In this document: positions 46,401 through 59,300 of the stretch, in pieces
Layout: each line of letters opens with the position of its first letter
How positions within the stretch are numbered: position 1 is the stretch's first letter
From: Filosporella fistucella
Taxonomy: Eukaryota; Ascomycota; Leotiomycetes; Helotiales
Assembly (NCBI GenBank): GCA_030077755.1
Contig: JAQJZZ010000018.1
Coordinates: forward strand, 62,001-126,000
Direction of reading: 5' to 3'
DNA length: 64,000 nucleotides
Position numbers and translations under genes: made by a program
The notes under the pieces: model-generated
Seen by the model: the letters and a program-made list of their open reading frames with translations, nothing else
Told to the model about the DNA's origin: nothing
Database searches by the model: none

Positions 46401-49090
46401 ACTCACGAATCGGCAAAGTCTAATCCACTTCTAAGACTCAAATTTGGAGAGAGTCTCCCTCCCTCATGCCGTCTCGTTTGATCATCAAATCATGACTCTT
46501 AATTCTCTTGTTCGGCCGTATATAATTTTTGTACTCTCATGCCAATTATTACGAGTTAGGCAATATTGTAGCGTTTCTGATTAATAAAATGGATAAATAG
46601 GCACAATTCGGGAAGGTTACGGCGTCCAAATTTCGAAAAATCGGAGAGCAAACCATGTACTTGGCTGCATTTCCTGGGAGCGTTCGTTATAAGTAAGCAT
46701 GTCCTGGAACCTGCTTATTTTTCTCGTATTGCCACCCAATCAAAGAATTCTAATACAATGCTTTTGGAAATACGTATTCTAAAATTTTGACATACTTAAT
46801 TTAGCAGCATCATACTGAAGCTGCTACAATTGGCTTTAGCGTAGCCGGCCGTAACATTGTTCGGCCTCCAAACTTTACTTTGCTACTAGCGGCCATATTC
46901 TTATACTCAAGCATGAAATTACATTTTGGGTAGTTTTCTTGTTAGGATTCTAATAAGTCTGCTATCCTTCCATCTTCGATGAACATCTTCGATTGAACTC
47001 TGTATGGATTGTTCGGAATTTTTATATGAATCCAGGGGGTTTAGGTAAATTTTGAAAGTTTTCAGTGTGCCTTCTCTTTCGGTCTTTGCGTCCATCCTTG
47101 ACTAAAGAGTTTCACCTCAGATTCTGCGGTCAGCTGATATGAACACTATCCAGTAAGCTGCCCGCAAGTAAAGAGTTGGCTTGTGTTTCTTTTGTTGGAT
47201 TTCGACCCGTTCTTCTGCTTTGACCCCGTTCTCCGCTTCCCGTATGAATGCTAGTGGACAACTAAACGAAAAATGAAGGATTTCTTGGCCTCCAAATTCT
47301 GTGAAGAGCGGATGAGAAGTCATTGAGAACTTCGACGTAACGCGGTCAGACGAAGTCAACCTGGCAAGCATGCACGCCTTGCTGGAAAACGGGAGCTGTG
47401 CGCCTCCTTAAGGCTTCTCGTAGAAGCCTCGCCATTCCTCTTCTCCTCTTCCATTACTCGATTATCTATCAAATAAGCATCCTCTAAATGATAATTTCAG
47501 CAAGTAGTTTTTCTGGTTTTCGTTGAACGCCTGTAGGGAGGGAGTTTCGCCCTCATTCATACGATTGGTCTCATGCAAACGTCTCCAGTGGCCTTTGGCC
47601 TCCAAATTACGACTTGACTGCATCTTCCTCATTTTCAACTAGCCACTAGACCGCTTGCAGACACCGAGTAGTTCCTTGCCTACTTGCCGTCCACTGAGTG
47701 AGCTTATTTCCGGTGTTTTGACTATGGTAAGTTTTTGAATTCTTGACATAAACCAGCCATCCTACCCAGCCTTGATCTTGAATTGCAAGGCAATTGGACA
47801 TGCAACCGACAAAAACTTATGTTTTGGCCTCCAAATTTGATGGACTACAGATGAAATCGTAGGTCATTGGTCTGTAAGTTGAGGCTTTCTGCCTTTGTTA
47901 AGTATCCAATACATCCAGAATTTTCACGTCTTTGATATATCTTTTTCGTGTAAGAGTGTCTCGAGGGAACCTCGTTTCCAGGACCCCTTTACCCCACCCC
48001 GCTACTCGCTTAGCCATCAAATAGCCATCCTCCAAATCACAATTCTACCGCCTCGATATTCTTGAATTTCAACACACACCACAAGCAATCAGCGCTTGCA
48101 CCACTTCAATAATTGGACGCCAAAAATTGTGACGAAAAACACTTGGCCTCCAACTTTTGGAAAAGGACTCAGACGGCCTTTGCAGCCATCACGCCGCAGG
48201 TAAGCGAGTCGTGGGCTTGACATCAGCCTTCTTTCGACCAATGAATATGTTTAGATTGGAGGAATGGCCTATGTCAATTTCCTGATTTTGGACCCTTATG
48301 CACCAAAACCCGATGGCTCAGAGCCAAAGGAAATCCTCCATTTCAAGGATGTTTTGGCCTCCAAATATCATTCTCTCTGCATCGCGTCGCCAACATCACC
48401 CTTACTGTCTTCCTGACATCCGGAAAGCCTTCGCCACTCTAATACCTGACCAATGAATAGATACGAATTGTTAAGTAGGACAATGTCTGTTCTTTAAATT
48501 TCCAACTTTCATTTCTCCGCGGCAACTTTGGCAGGGGATGATTTGGCCTCCAAAATTTGAAGCTGTGCAAGAACTCAGCCCATTTGACGCCCTGGAGGAC
48601 TTAGTTAACTTTCCTTATCCAAAGAACGATTTTACAAAATCGAGTCCTATGTGGATTCTCGGAATTTTCCAAATCCCGTGGCTCGTAGGTCTGTAGGGAT
48701 TGAGGCTCTCAGATCCCTACCCAATCAACGTGACAAAATTTGAGAAGAGTTCCGGCCTCCAAACTATGGGCTGTGCATAAGGGCTAGGCCCTTCTAGCAA
48801 CTGTGCCTACCCTTTGATATGGCGAATCTCGTCTACTGGATAAATAAAGCCTTGTTAAAGCACTACGTATATTGCGTAATTTCGACAACTGCTTAGAGAG
48901 AACGCCAGTTCATACCAGCCCGAAAATGCATGATTGGACAAAACGGTACTATGACGAAAAGGTTTTGGCTTTCAAATTCTTGGATGGATTTGCTCCTAGA
49001 AGGCGGGACTTTATGGGACTCAAGCGAATAGTACTTATTGAACACATATTATCTGTCTGTCTACCTTTAAAATTTATGTCCCCATTAAAC
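43480..49090 (+). repeat. Degenerate head-to-tail repeat array with TTTGGCCTCCAAATT core
   Basis: At least 20 copies of a core near TTTGGCCTCCAAATT occur, all on the plus strand. The first base of GGCC or its variant is at about 43633, 43925, 44204, 44467, 44779, 45039, 45304, 45569, 46112, 46368, 46621, 46863, 47287, 47597, 47826, 48145, 48356, 48545, 48754 and 48967. Spacing is mostly 242-319 bp on the left half and 189-229 bp at the right end; the gap 45569-46112 is two units (2 x 271). Other landmarks repeat at fixed offsets in well-kept units: ATGCAAGC about 64-81 bp and ATCAAATA about 132-141 bp after the core, and GAAGAGCGA-like sequence directly after it. The units are otherwise strongly diverged, yet the core stays nearly intact. 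The core is dyad-symmetric (TTTGG-CCT-CCAAA; 8-bp arms at 43921). No ORF follows the period, so I read it as a non-coding satellite. Function unknown. Confidence 0.85.
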
Positions 49091-49115
49091 TTCGTACTAG
49101 GGTCGAGGCCATTTC

Positions 49116-51075
49116 TTATAACCTAAGTTCGACATTCTCTTCCACCTCAGGCACAGCAATCGGTCTCTCGAAAGTTTCATCGACTAACAAAACTGGTTCA
49201 TACCCATCAACAGCCTTGACATGTCTCCCATACCGCTCTCTACCGCCCTGCACCGCACCCGAGAATGAATACCATTGCTCGGTAGCCCCCTCAGTTCCTT
49301 TCGCTGGATCGATTGCCCCAGCATTCTGATAATAAGTATCGTTCCAGAAATATGTACAACTTCCGTTCTGTCTCGTGACCAACACTGCTGGTGTGTTGAA
49401 CTGAATTGGTGATGTTAAGTATGGGAGGATAGGGATCGTGTTTGAGATTTTTGAACGATCGAGAGAGGCGACGATGCTGGAGTTTGTAAGAGTAGCGTCG
49501 ATGGGGATTTTATAAGCTGTGAAGAAAGATAAAGGGTAAGAGAATGTATTTGTTATAGCTCCTGCATGTGATATGACCGGGGAGAAGGAGGTAGTCGAGG
49601 TGGTGTGTTGGAATAGAGTGTCGTTGTAGCCTTTTGCGGTGATGTTTTGTGTGTTGATGTAAGAGAGCGATTGGGTCCAGGTATGAGTGCGAGGCCCGGA
49701 AGAGGTGGAGATTGTGCTGGTATGGCTGAGAGTGCGATGAGCTGTGAGGGAGAAATATAGAGTAGTGTTAACTCCTGAAGTGGTTGTGATATGAGGTGTG
49801 AAATGGAATATTGGAGGGGAAATATTGGATTGGATAGCCTTCATTGTATCAGCTAGTATCACGGTATGTACAAGATGAATTGAACTTACAGAGGCTGTGG
49901 TTTGGTGTGAATCCTCGTCCAGCCACAGAAAAACAGACCCACTGATCCACCAATTTGATGCTACAGTTCCAAAAGTCGTCACCGAATCCCACCCTACAAC
50001 TTTCAATTGAAAACTGTGAGGTTTTCCATCACACAATTGTCCGAGCCAAGGGCTAACATCAATCTCAAAGCTTGGAACATCGTACGTATCGATCCCTACG
50101 ATCGGGACCCACAGCCCTGGACTAATACCTCCCGTGAAAATGATTGGAAATGGCCAACTTACACCAGCCAGGTTTCCGTCAATGAGTAGCTGAACCTCTC
50201 TCCAAGGACCATAAGGGCGAATTGAGGTATTGTTGAAAGTCGCCGTGTACTCTGTAGGCACATGCTTGAACCAAAACTCTTCTGCGCCGTTTCCAGAGGC
50301 GAGAATGCTGACAACAGCCCTCTTAACATTCTTCGGGAGCGCAAGTGAAACGGTGGCATTCTGATCCGGTAAGGACAGAACGGATGTTTGATTCTTGCTC
50401 GATGATTGAGATGATATTGGCAAGATCATATCAGCAGCAGTCGAGACCACGTCATCGTTGTAGTAGAGCGCTGTAATAGTGACATTATATGCACCAGTAA
50501 AAACCGAATCGTATAGATTATCAAGCTGCATAATTATTTTCTGGTTCGAGCGCAGTAGAGGATCGTAAACGGTTACGTCTTTCTGAAAATTCCAGAAGAT
50601 CCCGGTTCTGACTGGCATTGCTGTGGTGGTTCGCCATACTTCGACATCACCGAAATAGAGCAAGCCAAGACGGTCATAATTGATGCCGGATGAAGTGACT
50701 GATAAATTGAAAATCGTCGATGTGAACTTGCAATCTCTTGGCGGTTTGTATGTCCCTTCAATATCTCAGCGCATTGAAACAATGGAGCATGCTTTACCCA
50801 TTCCTACCGACGTATGGGCTGCCATAACTTGCAGCAAATGTATGCTGCACAATTACTTGACTGCAAGCAGCATCTTGATAGTCTGTTCTGACTGGTGCCT
50901 GAACCTGGAAAGCATCCAACGGTGTTGCAACAGCAGCATAATTTATATCCTCATTCACTGTGGTCGGGAATGCAATACCAAGTGAGTAGCTCAACATAAG
51001 AACCAGACAAAGAAATTGTAAAAGCATGATGAGAATTTTCAACGCATATCGATAACACAAACGAGAGTGTACCAT
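49116..51075 (-). CDS. Peptide-N-glycanase A-like protein (PNGase A family), membrane-anchored
   Basis: Three exons, 51075-50808, 50755-49890 and 49838-49116, encode about 618 residues. A hydrophobic segment near residues 12-35 (ILIMLLQFLCLVLMLSYSLGI) is a signal anchor. The first intron (52 nt) joins HTFAASYGSPYVG|TYKPPRDCKF, and LGLLYFGDVEVWRTTTAMPVRTGIFW follows. Both are hallmarks of the peptide-N4-(N-acetyl-beta-glucosaminyl)asparagine amidase A family. The second intron (51 nt, GTAAGT donor) is a multiple of three without a stop, so the frame is also open unspliced. FIIFTGGISPGLW-like and LDEDSHQT stretches also fit. Many Asn glycosylation sites agree with a secretory-pathway enzyme that removes N-glycans from glycopeptides. 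The frame continues open upstream of the chosen ATG to a TTG, so a further 5' exon is possible. The gene lies inside the GGCCTCCAA repeat region. Confidence 0.85.
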
Positions 51076-51372
51076 GGCGACAATATATTGTTCGAATGAC
51101 TTGCGCCTCGGATATTTTGCATCGTGTAACGTAGCAATGGTACCTTTCTTATCAGGTACGAACAAGGAATTGTGGTACCTGGCGATGATGATCTTGTACT
51201 AGAGCGGGGTAGAGACTTTGCCTAAAGTGGGAGGTGAAGTCGAAACAAATATTGTGTAGATAGAAACGCCACATCTAATCGCATTAACCCTTGCTGTGGC
51301 GCGCCACTTGGCTGGGAAAACGTGACCGATAGATACATAAGATATATGTTGAGCTGTCCATATTTGCATTAT

Positions 51373-51386
51373 TTTTGGCCTCCAAG
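51373..51386 (+). repeat. Outlying array core
   Basis: TTTTGGCCTCCAAG, same orientation as the main array, on the far side of the PNGase A-like gene. Confidence 0.75.
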
Positions 51387-52494
51387 TTCTATCTCTGTTC
51401 GCCTCTATCTTTCATTGCAGCATAGCAAGTTAAAGTCCCTGCTCCTTCCACCATTCCTCGAGATTCTATCATTTGATGAATTTTGGCAACTCGACGTATC
51501 CTCTTGCTTTAAGCTCCAACCCTCGTATTCCTTACTACAGATCGATCAGAGATCTCTTTATTTCCCTGATACATATATGCGACTTTCAGAGGTAGTCGCT
51601 CGGAATTAAAAGGACCAGGAAAAAAAGCAGTAACTTATCTCACGTGATTAATCGCTGAATATCTTCCTAAAGGTGTTTCAGGAAGCTGATATTAGAGAAT
51701 TTGAGAGGTTGAATAGTTGAAACCCTTGAGAATGTGCAGCCTGTGACTCAGCACATATATTCCTGTGTATCAGCATGTGGTAAGCCGTTTCGGGGTGTAT
51801 GAATGATAGGCTTGGGTAAGCTGCAGCATATTACAAGCCTAGATTCTTACCTAGCACACGCCCGCTATTTCAATCAGACAACACCTTCTGAGAATTCCTT
51901 GAATAGTGTCAATCTTCTACATGTCGAGTCCAACCTCTATGTTCTGACCATCCTCACTTGCATGAGCCTCAACAACATGAACCAACACTCACCCTGTGAA
52001 TTGGTAAGGCTGCCCAAAATCCATAGCTTTATTAGTGACTAAGAAGCTACAATTTTGGTATTAATATACACCAATATTTTACCAATGCACAGATTCTCTC
52101 TTGAAATTATCTGACACATCAAACGGTCTGTATTTTCTTCGTCTCCTACTACCACGGCGTATTGTTGAATAGCAAGTATCAAATGTGGAATTTTAGAGAG
52201 TAAGAGTACGAATCTTGATAGCCACTTCAGGATATTCATAACATGTGGGTCACCAGCCCACGCTCAAATTTTGACATGTTCCGAGGCTCGATCAAGGCCC
52301 TTGTCAACCCGCTTGCCCTCAAGCCAGAGGCTGTAAAGCATTAAATAGTAGACTACTAACGACATAATAGCACAAGTTTTGGTGATATCGAATCAGAGTG
52401 CGGTAAACTTGGGTGCATTCAGTGTCAACTTTCTGTATTTGAACACCTCAAGCTTAAATCTGCCTCCCGATACTTTGCTTCCGAAGGAGTCTCA

Positions 52495-52508
52495 ATGGCC
52501 TCCAGATT
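52495..52508 (+). repeat. Outlying array core, variant
   Basis: ATGGCCTCCAGATT, one or two changes from the consensus, same orientation. Confidence 0.6.
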
Positions 52509-52954
52509 ACTATCTTCGGTAAAGCGCAAAGGTTTTCTGGTTTGCTCATGCTGCAGGTGACACGTCATAGCTGAAAGCTGAAAAATAACGAAAACCTGGC
52601 GGGGCCTAAGACTCAAATGCTTTTTCACTCCGGATGAATCGTCACGGATGAGTTAGGATGTGTTGACATCAACTGTACTAATTATAATTAAGAATTTTGA
52701 CGGTGAATCGACACCTTGAAAACGCACCGCCCTCAGTAATAAAAAATAAATGCCAAGGATGACCACCAAATATTTTCATCCGAGCCTATCGAGAAAAGCG
52801 CAGCAAGCCATGAATGGATAAATGTATCACCGGGAGAGAAAAGCAAAGAACACTTTTCTGGTGACGAATAGCACAGCCTGAATGTTGCTGTTTGGCAGCC
52901 TCACTTTCTGAATTTCGCCCCTTTCTCGAACCAACGCTGCATTTACTATATGTA

Positions 52955-52969
52955 ATCGCCTCCAAATTG
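52955..52969 (+). repeat. Outlying array core, variant
   Basis: ATCGCCTCCAAATTG, about 12-25 bp beyond the 3' end of the broken minus-strand ORF; upstream sequence also resembles the array unit. Confidence 0.65.
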
Positions 52970-52980
52970 CTATCCAGAAC

Positions 52981-53393
52981 CTATGGAAAACATTTTGGAT
53001 ACCCAGAGCGGCAAGGCATCATGTCGTTATATGCCACCAACTGAGCGATCCTGGAACGTGGGGAGGCTGCCTCCACAAGTATCTTCATGAAACGCGACCA
53101 ATCATAAAGGAAGCTGGATGATTGAATTATAGTGCCCTTTGAAACTTCGGCACCTCTTTTCAAAATGAAGAAGGCTCCGAGAATCTCGAGAAGATGCCCA
53201 AACAGCCACTAATCATGAACATTTGAGCTTGTAATTAACCTTGTTGCCAGACATTTCAAGGGTCCGGGAAATCCCTTTCAAAACGTGCATGAATTCAAGC
53301 ACATCTACTCGTTCATCTGAGTGCTCGGTCAAGAACTGAAAGTGGTATTGGGGCAGGAAAATCGATGGCCCATCATAGATTTGATTGAAATAG
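52981..53393 (-). pseudogene. 3' part of a host gene cut by the Gypsy insertion
   Basis: The minus strand reads a protein-like frame from the insertion point: YFNQIYDGPSIFLPQYHFQF, then ERVDVLEFMHVLKGISRTLEMSGNK. After a short stretch with stops near 53210-53235 it resumes with LLEILGAFFILKRGAEVS and continues to a TAG at 52981. A 31-nt gap (GTTAAT..TTAG) would join the two parts in frame, but it is shorter than usual for an intron. The other part of the gene lies at 62880-63073 beyond the retroelement. Family not recognised; the LKRGAEV stretch is weakly ankyrin-like. Broken by the 9.5 kb insertion and by a stop codon on the other side. Confidence 0.45.
53390..53393. repeat. Target site duplication, left copy
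   Basis: ATAG directly before the 5' LTR, matching ATAG directly after the 3' LTR (62876-62879). If the LTR ends one base earlier, the duplication is AATAG (5 bp). Confidence 0.7.
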
Positions 53394-53590
53394 TGTAAAA
53401 GGGCTCTGAAATCAGTGTTTATTATACTAGTCACGTGGGGCACGTGTTCGGCTATTTTCTAGTGTTTTGTCATATCATTCCAGGGCTCGACCTTCTATAC
53501 TTAGAGACTTAGACAATAATGCCATAATTACTAAAGACCACCAGCTGCTTACCCTTTTTATTATTTATATTATTTGTGGTTTTATTTATA
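53394..53590 (+). repeat. 5' LTR
   Basis: Starts TGTAAAAGGGCTC and ends TTTATTTATA (probably CA before mutation). It matches the 3' LTR at about 190 of 197 positions. It contains two CACGTG palindromes (53432-53437, 53441-53446). Confidence 0.92.
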
Positions 53591-53591
53591 T

Positions 53592-53600
53592 TGGTGACCT
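53592..53600 (+). other. Primer-binding site candidate
   Basis: TGGTGACCT lies one base after the 5' LTR. A tRNA 3' end of GGUCACCA would pair with it. Confidence 0.6.
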
Positions 53601-54177
53601 ATATAGGGAGAAAAACCGAAGGCTCTATCTCCATATACCCTTCCACTATAAGAAATTTATTTATATAATTTTTAGCCATAGGAATAAAAGCTTTAAAGCT
53701 ATCGACATTTATAAGATGCTATAATATAGATAAAATGTGGGCTATGCTAGAGACCCTAAGAATATTTAAAGGTCTAAGCTTATTATAATAACGTTAGAGA
53801 AAAAGCTCTTACCATAAAACGCCTTTAAAAACTTTATAATTCCATATGTAATTAATGACCGAGATGAGTTATATAGGGGATTAAACCTTTTAAGACTATC
53901 TAGAACCTAGAGTCTAATAAAGGAATTAATATATTAAACCATTTTAAGATATATTAGAGTTTATATTATACTTTATAACTTATGGCTTAAATTAGCAGAG
54001 ATCCTTTTAAATATCCTAGCGAAATATTTTTAAATATTGAAAAAAGGGGTATTATTCCTAAAATATAAGGAGATTTTAAGGGAAGGAATAGGGGAATCAA
54101 ATTAGACTCTTTATAAGCTTAACACCCATATTTAAAAAAATTATTATTTAATAAAAAAGATATAAGATATAATAGCC

Positions 54178-55400
54178 TTGCTCCTAATATTAGAACTATT
54201 ATTTAATATATTTATTATAAAACCGATAATTATGTCTATTAGAAATAGCACAGGAATTCTTAAAATGGATAATATTACCAAAATGGACACATTAGCACTA
54301 GTGGATAATAATAAGTTTAAAGCACCTCTAGCTATTACCCCTAATATTATTAATTACTTTGGCCCTATACTAGCACTAGGGAATAAAGGCATGCTATACT
54401 TTAATGGAACTTATGCTAAAGAATTTACACGTCATTTTAAAGAAGCGTATAATAATTATAGAATCTTAAAAGCTAATAAAATTTAAAGGCTCCTAAGATA
54501 TGCTAATTAGATTAAATAATAATAAATTAAAGGCTTATCCGAGTACCTTAATAAGAAATCATATGCTAAATTCGCTCTTATAATCCATAAAGAATTCGCT
54601 AACTTTAACCCTAAATAACTTAAAATGTTTATTACCTTCCTTAAATAATTTATTAGGGTTAAACGCAAATTTATTAATCTTAAAGCATTTCTTAGGGAAT
54701 TCCATATTATATTAAGAGAGCTAGTTATAAAGGGTATCTTAAGTCATGCTAATTAAGGGAGATTCCTACTTATTGGCTTGCCTAAGTTTATAAGGGAAAA
54801 GATTATTAATAAGTATTAGGTTAATTATAATAAACCGGAATCTTATAATAAATATAGCCAATTTAAAGAGTATGCTAAGAATTTTATAAATATTAGATAT
54901 AACTTAAAGGTTTGGGAATTTTAGAAAAACCTAATAGCAAGCTATAAAGAAGAGATAATATCTATAGTTAAATAGCTTAATAATCTAAAATCACCCATAA
55001 TATTAGCTATTAATCCGCCGATAATATTCTTTTAAATAGCTAATATAAATGCAAAGTTAGAGGCACTTGCATTGGATTTTAAACGTTTAAAGATTAGGAA
55101 TATAAGAGTGGAAAAGAGATTGGATAATGAGAATTATAATCCAGAATTTGGAAGAAAAGTAAAAGCTTAATATCTTATATATAGGAATAAGTATAATAGA
55201 TATTCCTATTAAGACTTAAGATATAATAATAATATTAACCTCTTAAATAATGTTTTTATTAATGCTATTAGAGTTTATAAAAGTTAGGATATTACTTATA
55301 ACTTTTATAATAGGAAATTCGGAATAGAATAATATAAGTTTAGGGATAAATGTTCTATATACCTTTATATAATAATTGTGGGCATAATCCACTCTAATGA
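54178..55400 (+). pseudogene. Gypsy gag remnant
   Basis: A 102-codon open piece at 54178-54486 (ITPNIINYFGPILALGNKGM, FKEAYNNYRILKANK) has the look of a fungal Gypsy capsid start. Downstream, stops accumulate. Near 55290-55350 a zinc-knuckle outline C-x2-C-x4-H-x4-C can be traced with Cys codons changed to Tyr or Phe. Non-functional. Confidence 0.75.
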
Positions 55401-56389
55401 CTTTGGCAAAATTATATTCGGTCCGAGAAGAATAGGAGCTTAATTATTAAGGAAAAGAAGAGACTAGAGTTGGGTAGCTATTATTTAACTAATAATAAAT
55501 GGCATAGATTTAGATGAGAACGTGGATATAAGACATATAAATACTTAAGTATTTAGATAATTAATAAAGCTATTATATTTTAATATATAAGGAGCACGTT
55601 TATAATAACCTACCTTTTTTATAGACTACTAACCACTTATACCGTTATTATAATTAACCTCTATTCTTTAATTAAATAAGCTAGCGGGAATTAAAAAGAT
55701 TTAGCTTTCCGGATGGTCGCCGTTAATAGAATTAGACTTAGAAGTGGAAGAGGACTTAGCAAACGTGGAAGTAATGTCAAGTGTGGTTGCTAAAACTAGG
55801 AAGCCTATTATATATTTTAAAAATGTAATAAAAATGGCCAAGAAAGTCTTAAAGCTAAGGATTAATTTAGGAAGAATAATAAGAAAATAAAACTATAATA
55901 TTATTCCATAACGCTTAAGCATTAAGGATAATAAGGAATTAGAAGAGTCTAATATAATTATAATTAATAAAAGCCAATTATAATAGCAAGATTCTTAAGG
56001 GGATATTAAAATAGAGGAAATTGTAATTGAGTTAAAAGATGAAGTTATTAAGCTAATAATTAAGAAACCTAAAAGAGCTTTAAATTAAGGAATAAAGAAA
56101 AATAGGGACTAAATCCTTAATTAATATATTAGTCTAAAAGTAAGAGTAAAAGCCATTAATTGACTTTTCTCGGGGAAAGAAATATATTTGTAAAATATTT
56201 ATATTATTTAAGAAAACGTCTTTAAAATGGCTTAGGAAAGATATATTATTCTAAAAATTAGAGGGAATGATTTTATCTTATAAAATTTAGGAGAAATTAA
56301 AAATTAAATGCTAAAAAGATTTGGGAAAGTAGCTACTCTTAAAGTTAATATTATTAAAATGGGTTTTATTATTTAAAGGTGCCTAGCAT

Positions 56390-59300
56390 TGGCAATGAGA
56401 ATACCGAAAGTAAAAGTCTTAATTAATAATAAAATCAAGGTTATAGCAATTCTTAATATAGGAGTAGAGGTTAATATTATAAGAAGAAATTAGGTAAAAG
56501 AAGCAAAATTTATAATATTGGAGATAAAAAGATAAATAACCTATTTAACTATTAATAATAAGAATAGACCATTTATAGGCTTTATTAAGAATATTCTTAT
56601 TAATGCCGGAGGTATTATTTATTATATTAACTTCTGGGTAGTCTCTTATTATTAAAAGGAGATTCTTTTAGGAATGCTATATTTATTAAAGATAAAGTTT
56701 AACTTTTATTATTTAGGAGGAGGAATCGTGCAAGCCTATTTTATAAATATTTAAGGAGTAATAAAAACGGTTATAATTGCTAAAGATGAAACTAAGTATG
56801 CTAGCGCCAAAAAAGTAAAGATGGCGGGAAAAGTTTAGCTAATTTATAAAATAGGTTATAAGTTAATAAGGTTAAAAGCCTAGGATTAATATATTATAGC
56901 TCTTAAAGTAATAGAGAATAGAGTAATAATTCGAGGTCAAAGCGACGTAATAGATGGAAGGAAAAGAAGAAAAATATAAAAAGGGAATTATATGCAAAAT
57001 TTAATATATGTGTAATATAAATAGATAGAGTTATTAGAGTAAATAATTTTATTATTATTATTAAAGAAAGAAAAGAAGGTGATTCAAGTTAACGCTACCC
57101 CTAAAGACCATTTGAGGTTAATATAATATATAAAAAAGTCGCTAATAAGGTTTAACTAATAAGCTTAAGAAATTCTAATAAGACGAATCTAGGAGGATTA
57201 ATTAATTGGCTTAAAAAATTAAAAGATGAGAAGCCAAATGTTAAAATAGGTGAATTTAATAATTAAATATTAGGAAGATTCGCAACTAATATACCAGGAA
57301 ATAGACTTATAATAAAAAGGATAAAATAGATAATAGTGGGAAAGATTATTATAGATAAAGAAAAAAGGTTATTCATGTAAATACTTATAAATCATGAGGA
57401 AGCTATTGCATTTAATTAAATAAAAATAGGAATCATTACTTTAAATGTTATACCACCACTTAAAATTAAGATTATTCCTTATTAAGCATGGCAAGAAAGC
57501 TTATTTCTAGTGCCAAAAGCGCTTAATAAAGAAGTTATTAAGATGCTAAGAAATAGAATGCGTAGAGGAGTAATAAAATGGTATTATGGTTCATATAAAA
57601 ATAAGTGGTTCTTGGTAATAAAGAAGGAAAAGAAGAGCTATTAACTTATTATAGCGGCAATTAAAATAAATCAAGTTATAATTAGGGATATGAATATTCC
57701 ACTAAATATAAACTAGTTCTTAGAAGAATTTATAGGAATAATAATGGCATTATTAATAGACTTATTTTCTAGCTATAATCAAATATTATTAGATCTTAGG
57801 GATAGAGATATAATTATTATATATACCCTAATCGGACTTATTAGGTTAATAAGATTCCCTTAAGGTAATATCAACTCAATTGCATAGTTTTATAAAATAA
57901 TTTATAAGATTTTGCTTAATTGCGTGCTATATATCGCGTTATTATATATGGATAATATTGGAGTAAAAGGATTATATTCCTTTTATAATAATAAAGAAGT
58001 GGCGCTAGGAATTAGATGTTTTATATTAGAATATCTTTAAAACTTGGACCTGGTAATAAAAAGATTAAAAAGAGTTAAAGCGACTATTGGAATTAAATCA
58101 CAATTTTGCATATTAGGCTTAAAAATTATTGGCTATGTTACTGATTTAAAAGGGAGATACTTAGAAATAGCCAAAATTAATAAAATTTTAAAATGATTAA
58201 AATATAATAATATTATAAAAGCTAGAGCATTTATGGGCATTTATGTTTTTTATTGTATTTGGGTTAAAGACTATGCTAAAATCGTAAAACCGATATATTT
58301 TTTAATAAAAAAAGGAGTGGACTTTAAGTAGGAGTAACCTTAAAAAGATGCGCTTCTTATAATTTAATATACGCTAATATTAGCATTAGCCTTAATAAAA
58401 ATAAGGTATAGGAAGGACTTAAGAGAGATTATTTTAATAGTGGATACTAGTCTAAAAGGATAGGGTGCTATATTTTAATAGCTTAATAAAGATAAAAATA
58501 GATATTCAAGTAAATATAAAAGCGGACTCTAGTCTTTAGCTAAATAAAACTATAATGCCATTAAATGAAAATATAGAGGTGCCTTAAAAGCTATAAAGAA
58601 AATGAGAGGAGATTTGTATAGAGTGTATTTTATCCTAAAAATAGACGCTATGGTTTTAATAGCGTAGCTAAATGGAGCTGCATTTAACTTACCAGGAGTA
58701 ATACTCATATGCTAGATAGCTTAAATGAGATTAATAGACTTTAAAGTTAAATACATTTTAAGAACCAAGAATATTGCTATAAACGGCCTATTAAGAAGAC
58801 CAATTTTCCTAGGAAATAAAGAGGAAAGAGAAAATAAAGAAAACCTGGATAATTAGATTAATATAAGAATTTACCATATATTAATATATAATATAGCATT
58901 GGCTTAAAAGTAATACCTAAATAAATCCTATTTACCTAAATCTTAAATAATTGCTTCCTTCCTTATAATACTCTAAAATCCGGGCGGTATAATTATATTA
59001 TAATTTAAAATCTTTAAGAATAAAGCCTTAGATTTTATTATTAGAGATTAGCAACTTTATAAGAGAGCCTCTAAGGATATCCTAATAAAATTAGTCGTGG
59101 ATAGAGCTAAAAAGAGGAATCAAGTCATATTGGAATATTATATTAAGGGTGATTATTATGGAAAAAAAGAGATATATCGTAAATCCGCGAATAGATTTTA
59201 GTGGAGTGGTGCATTTATTAACTATAAAGCCTTTTATATAAGCTATAAAGAATATTAAATGAGATTAGGATTAAAGTATAATAAGCCACTTTATATAATT

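Larger units (their letters stand above)
51076..52980. other. Gene-poor region with scattered repeat cores
   Basis: No supported gene. Single copies of the array core occur near 51377, 52497 and 52956. Between them the unit landmarks are too weak to follow. Confidence 0.5.

Noticed and set aside
43480..49090. CRISPR-like array
   Set aside because: The organism is a eukaryote, spacing is about 265 bp, and unit flanks are related to one another rather than unique spacers.
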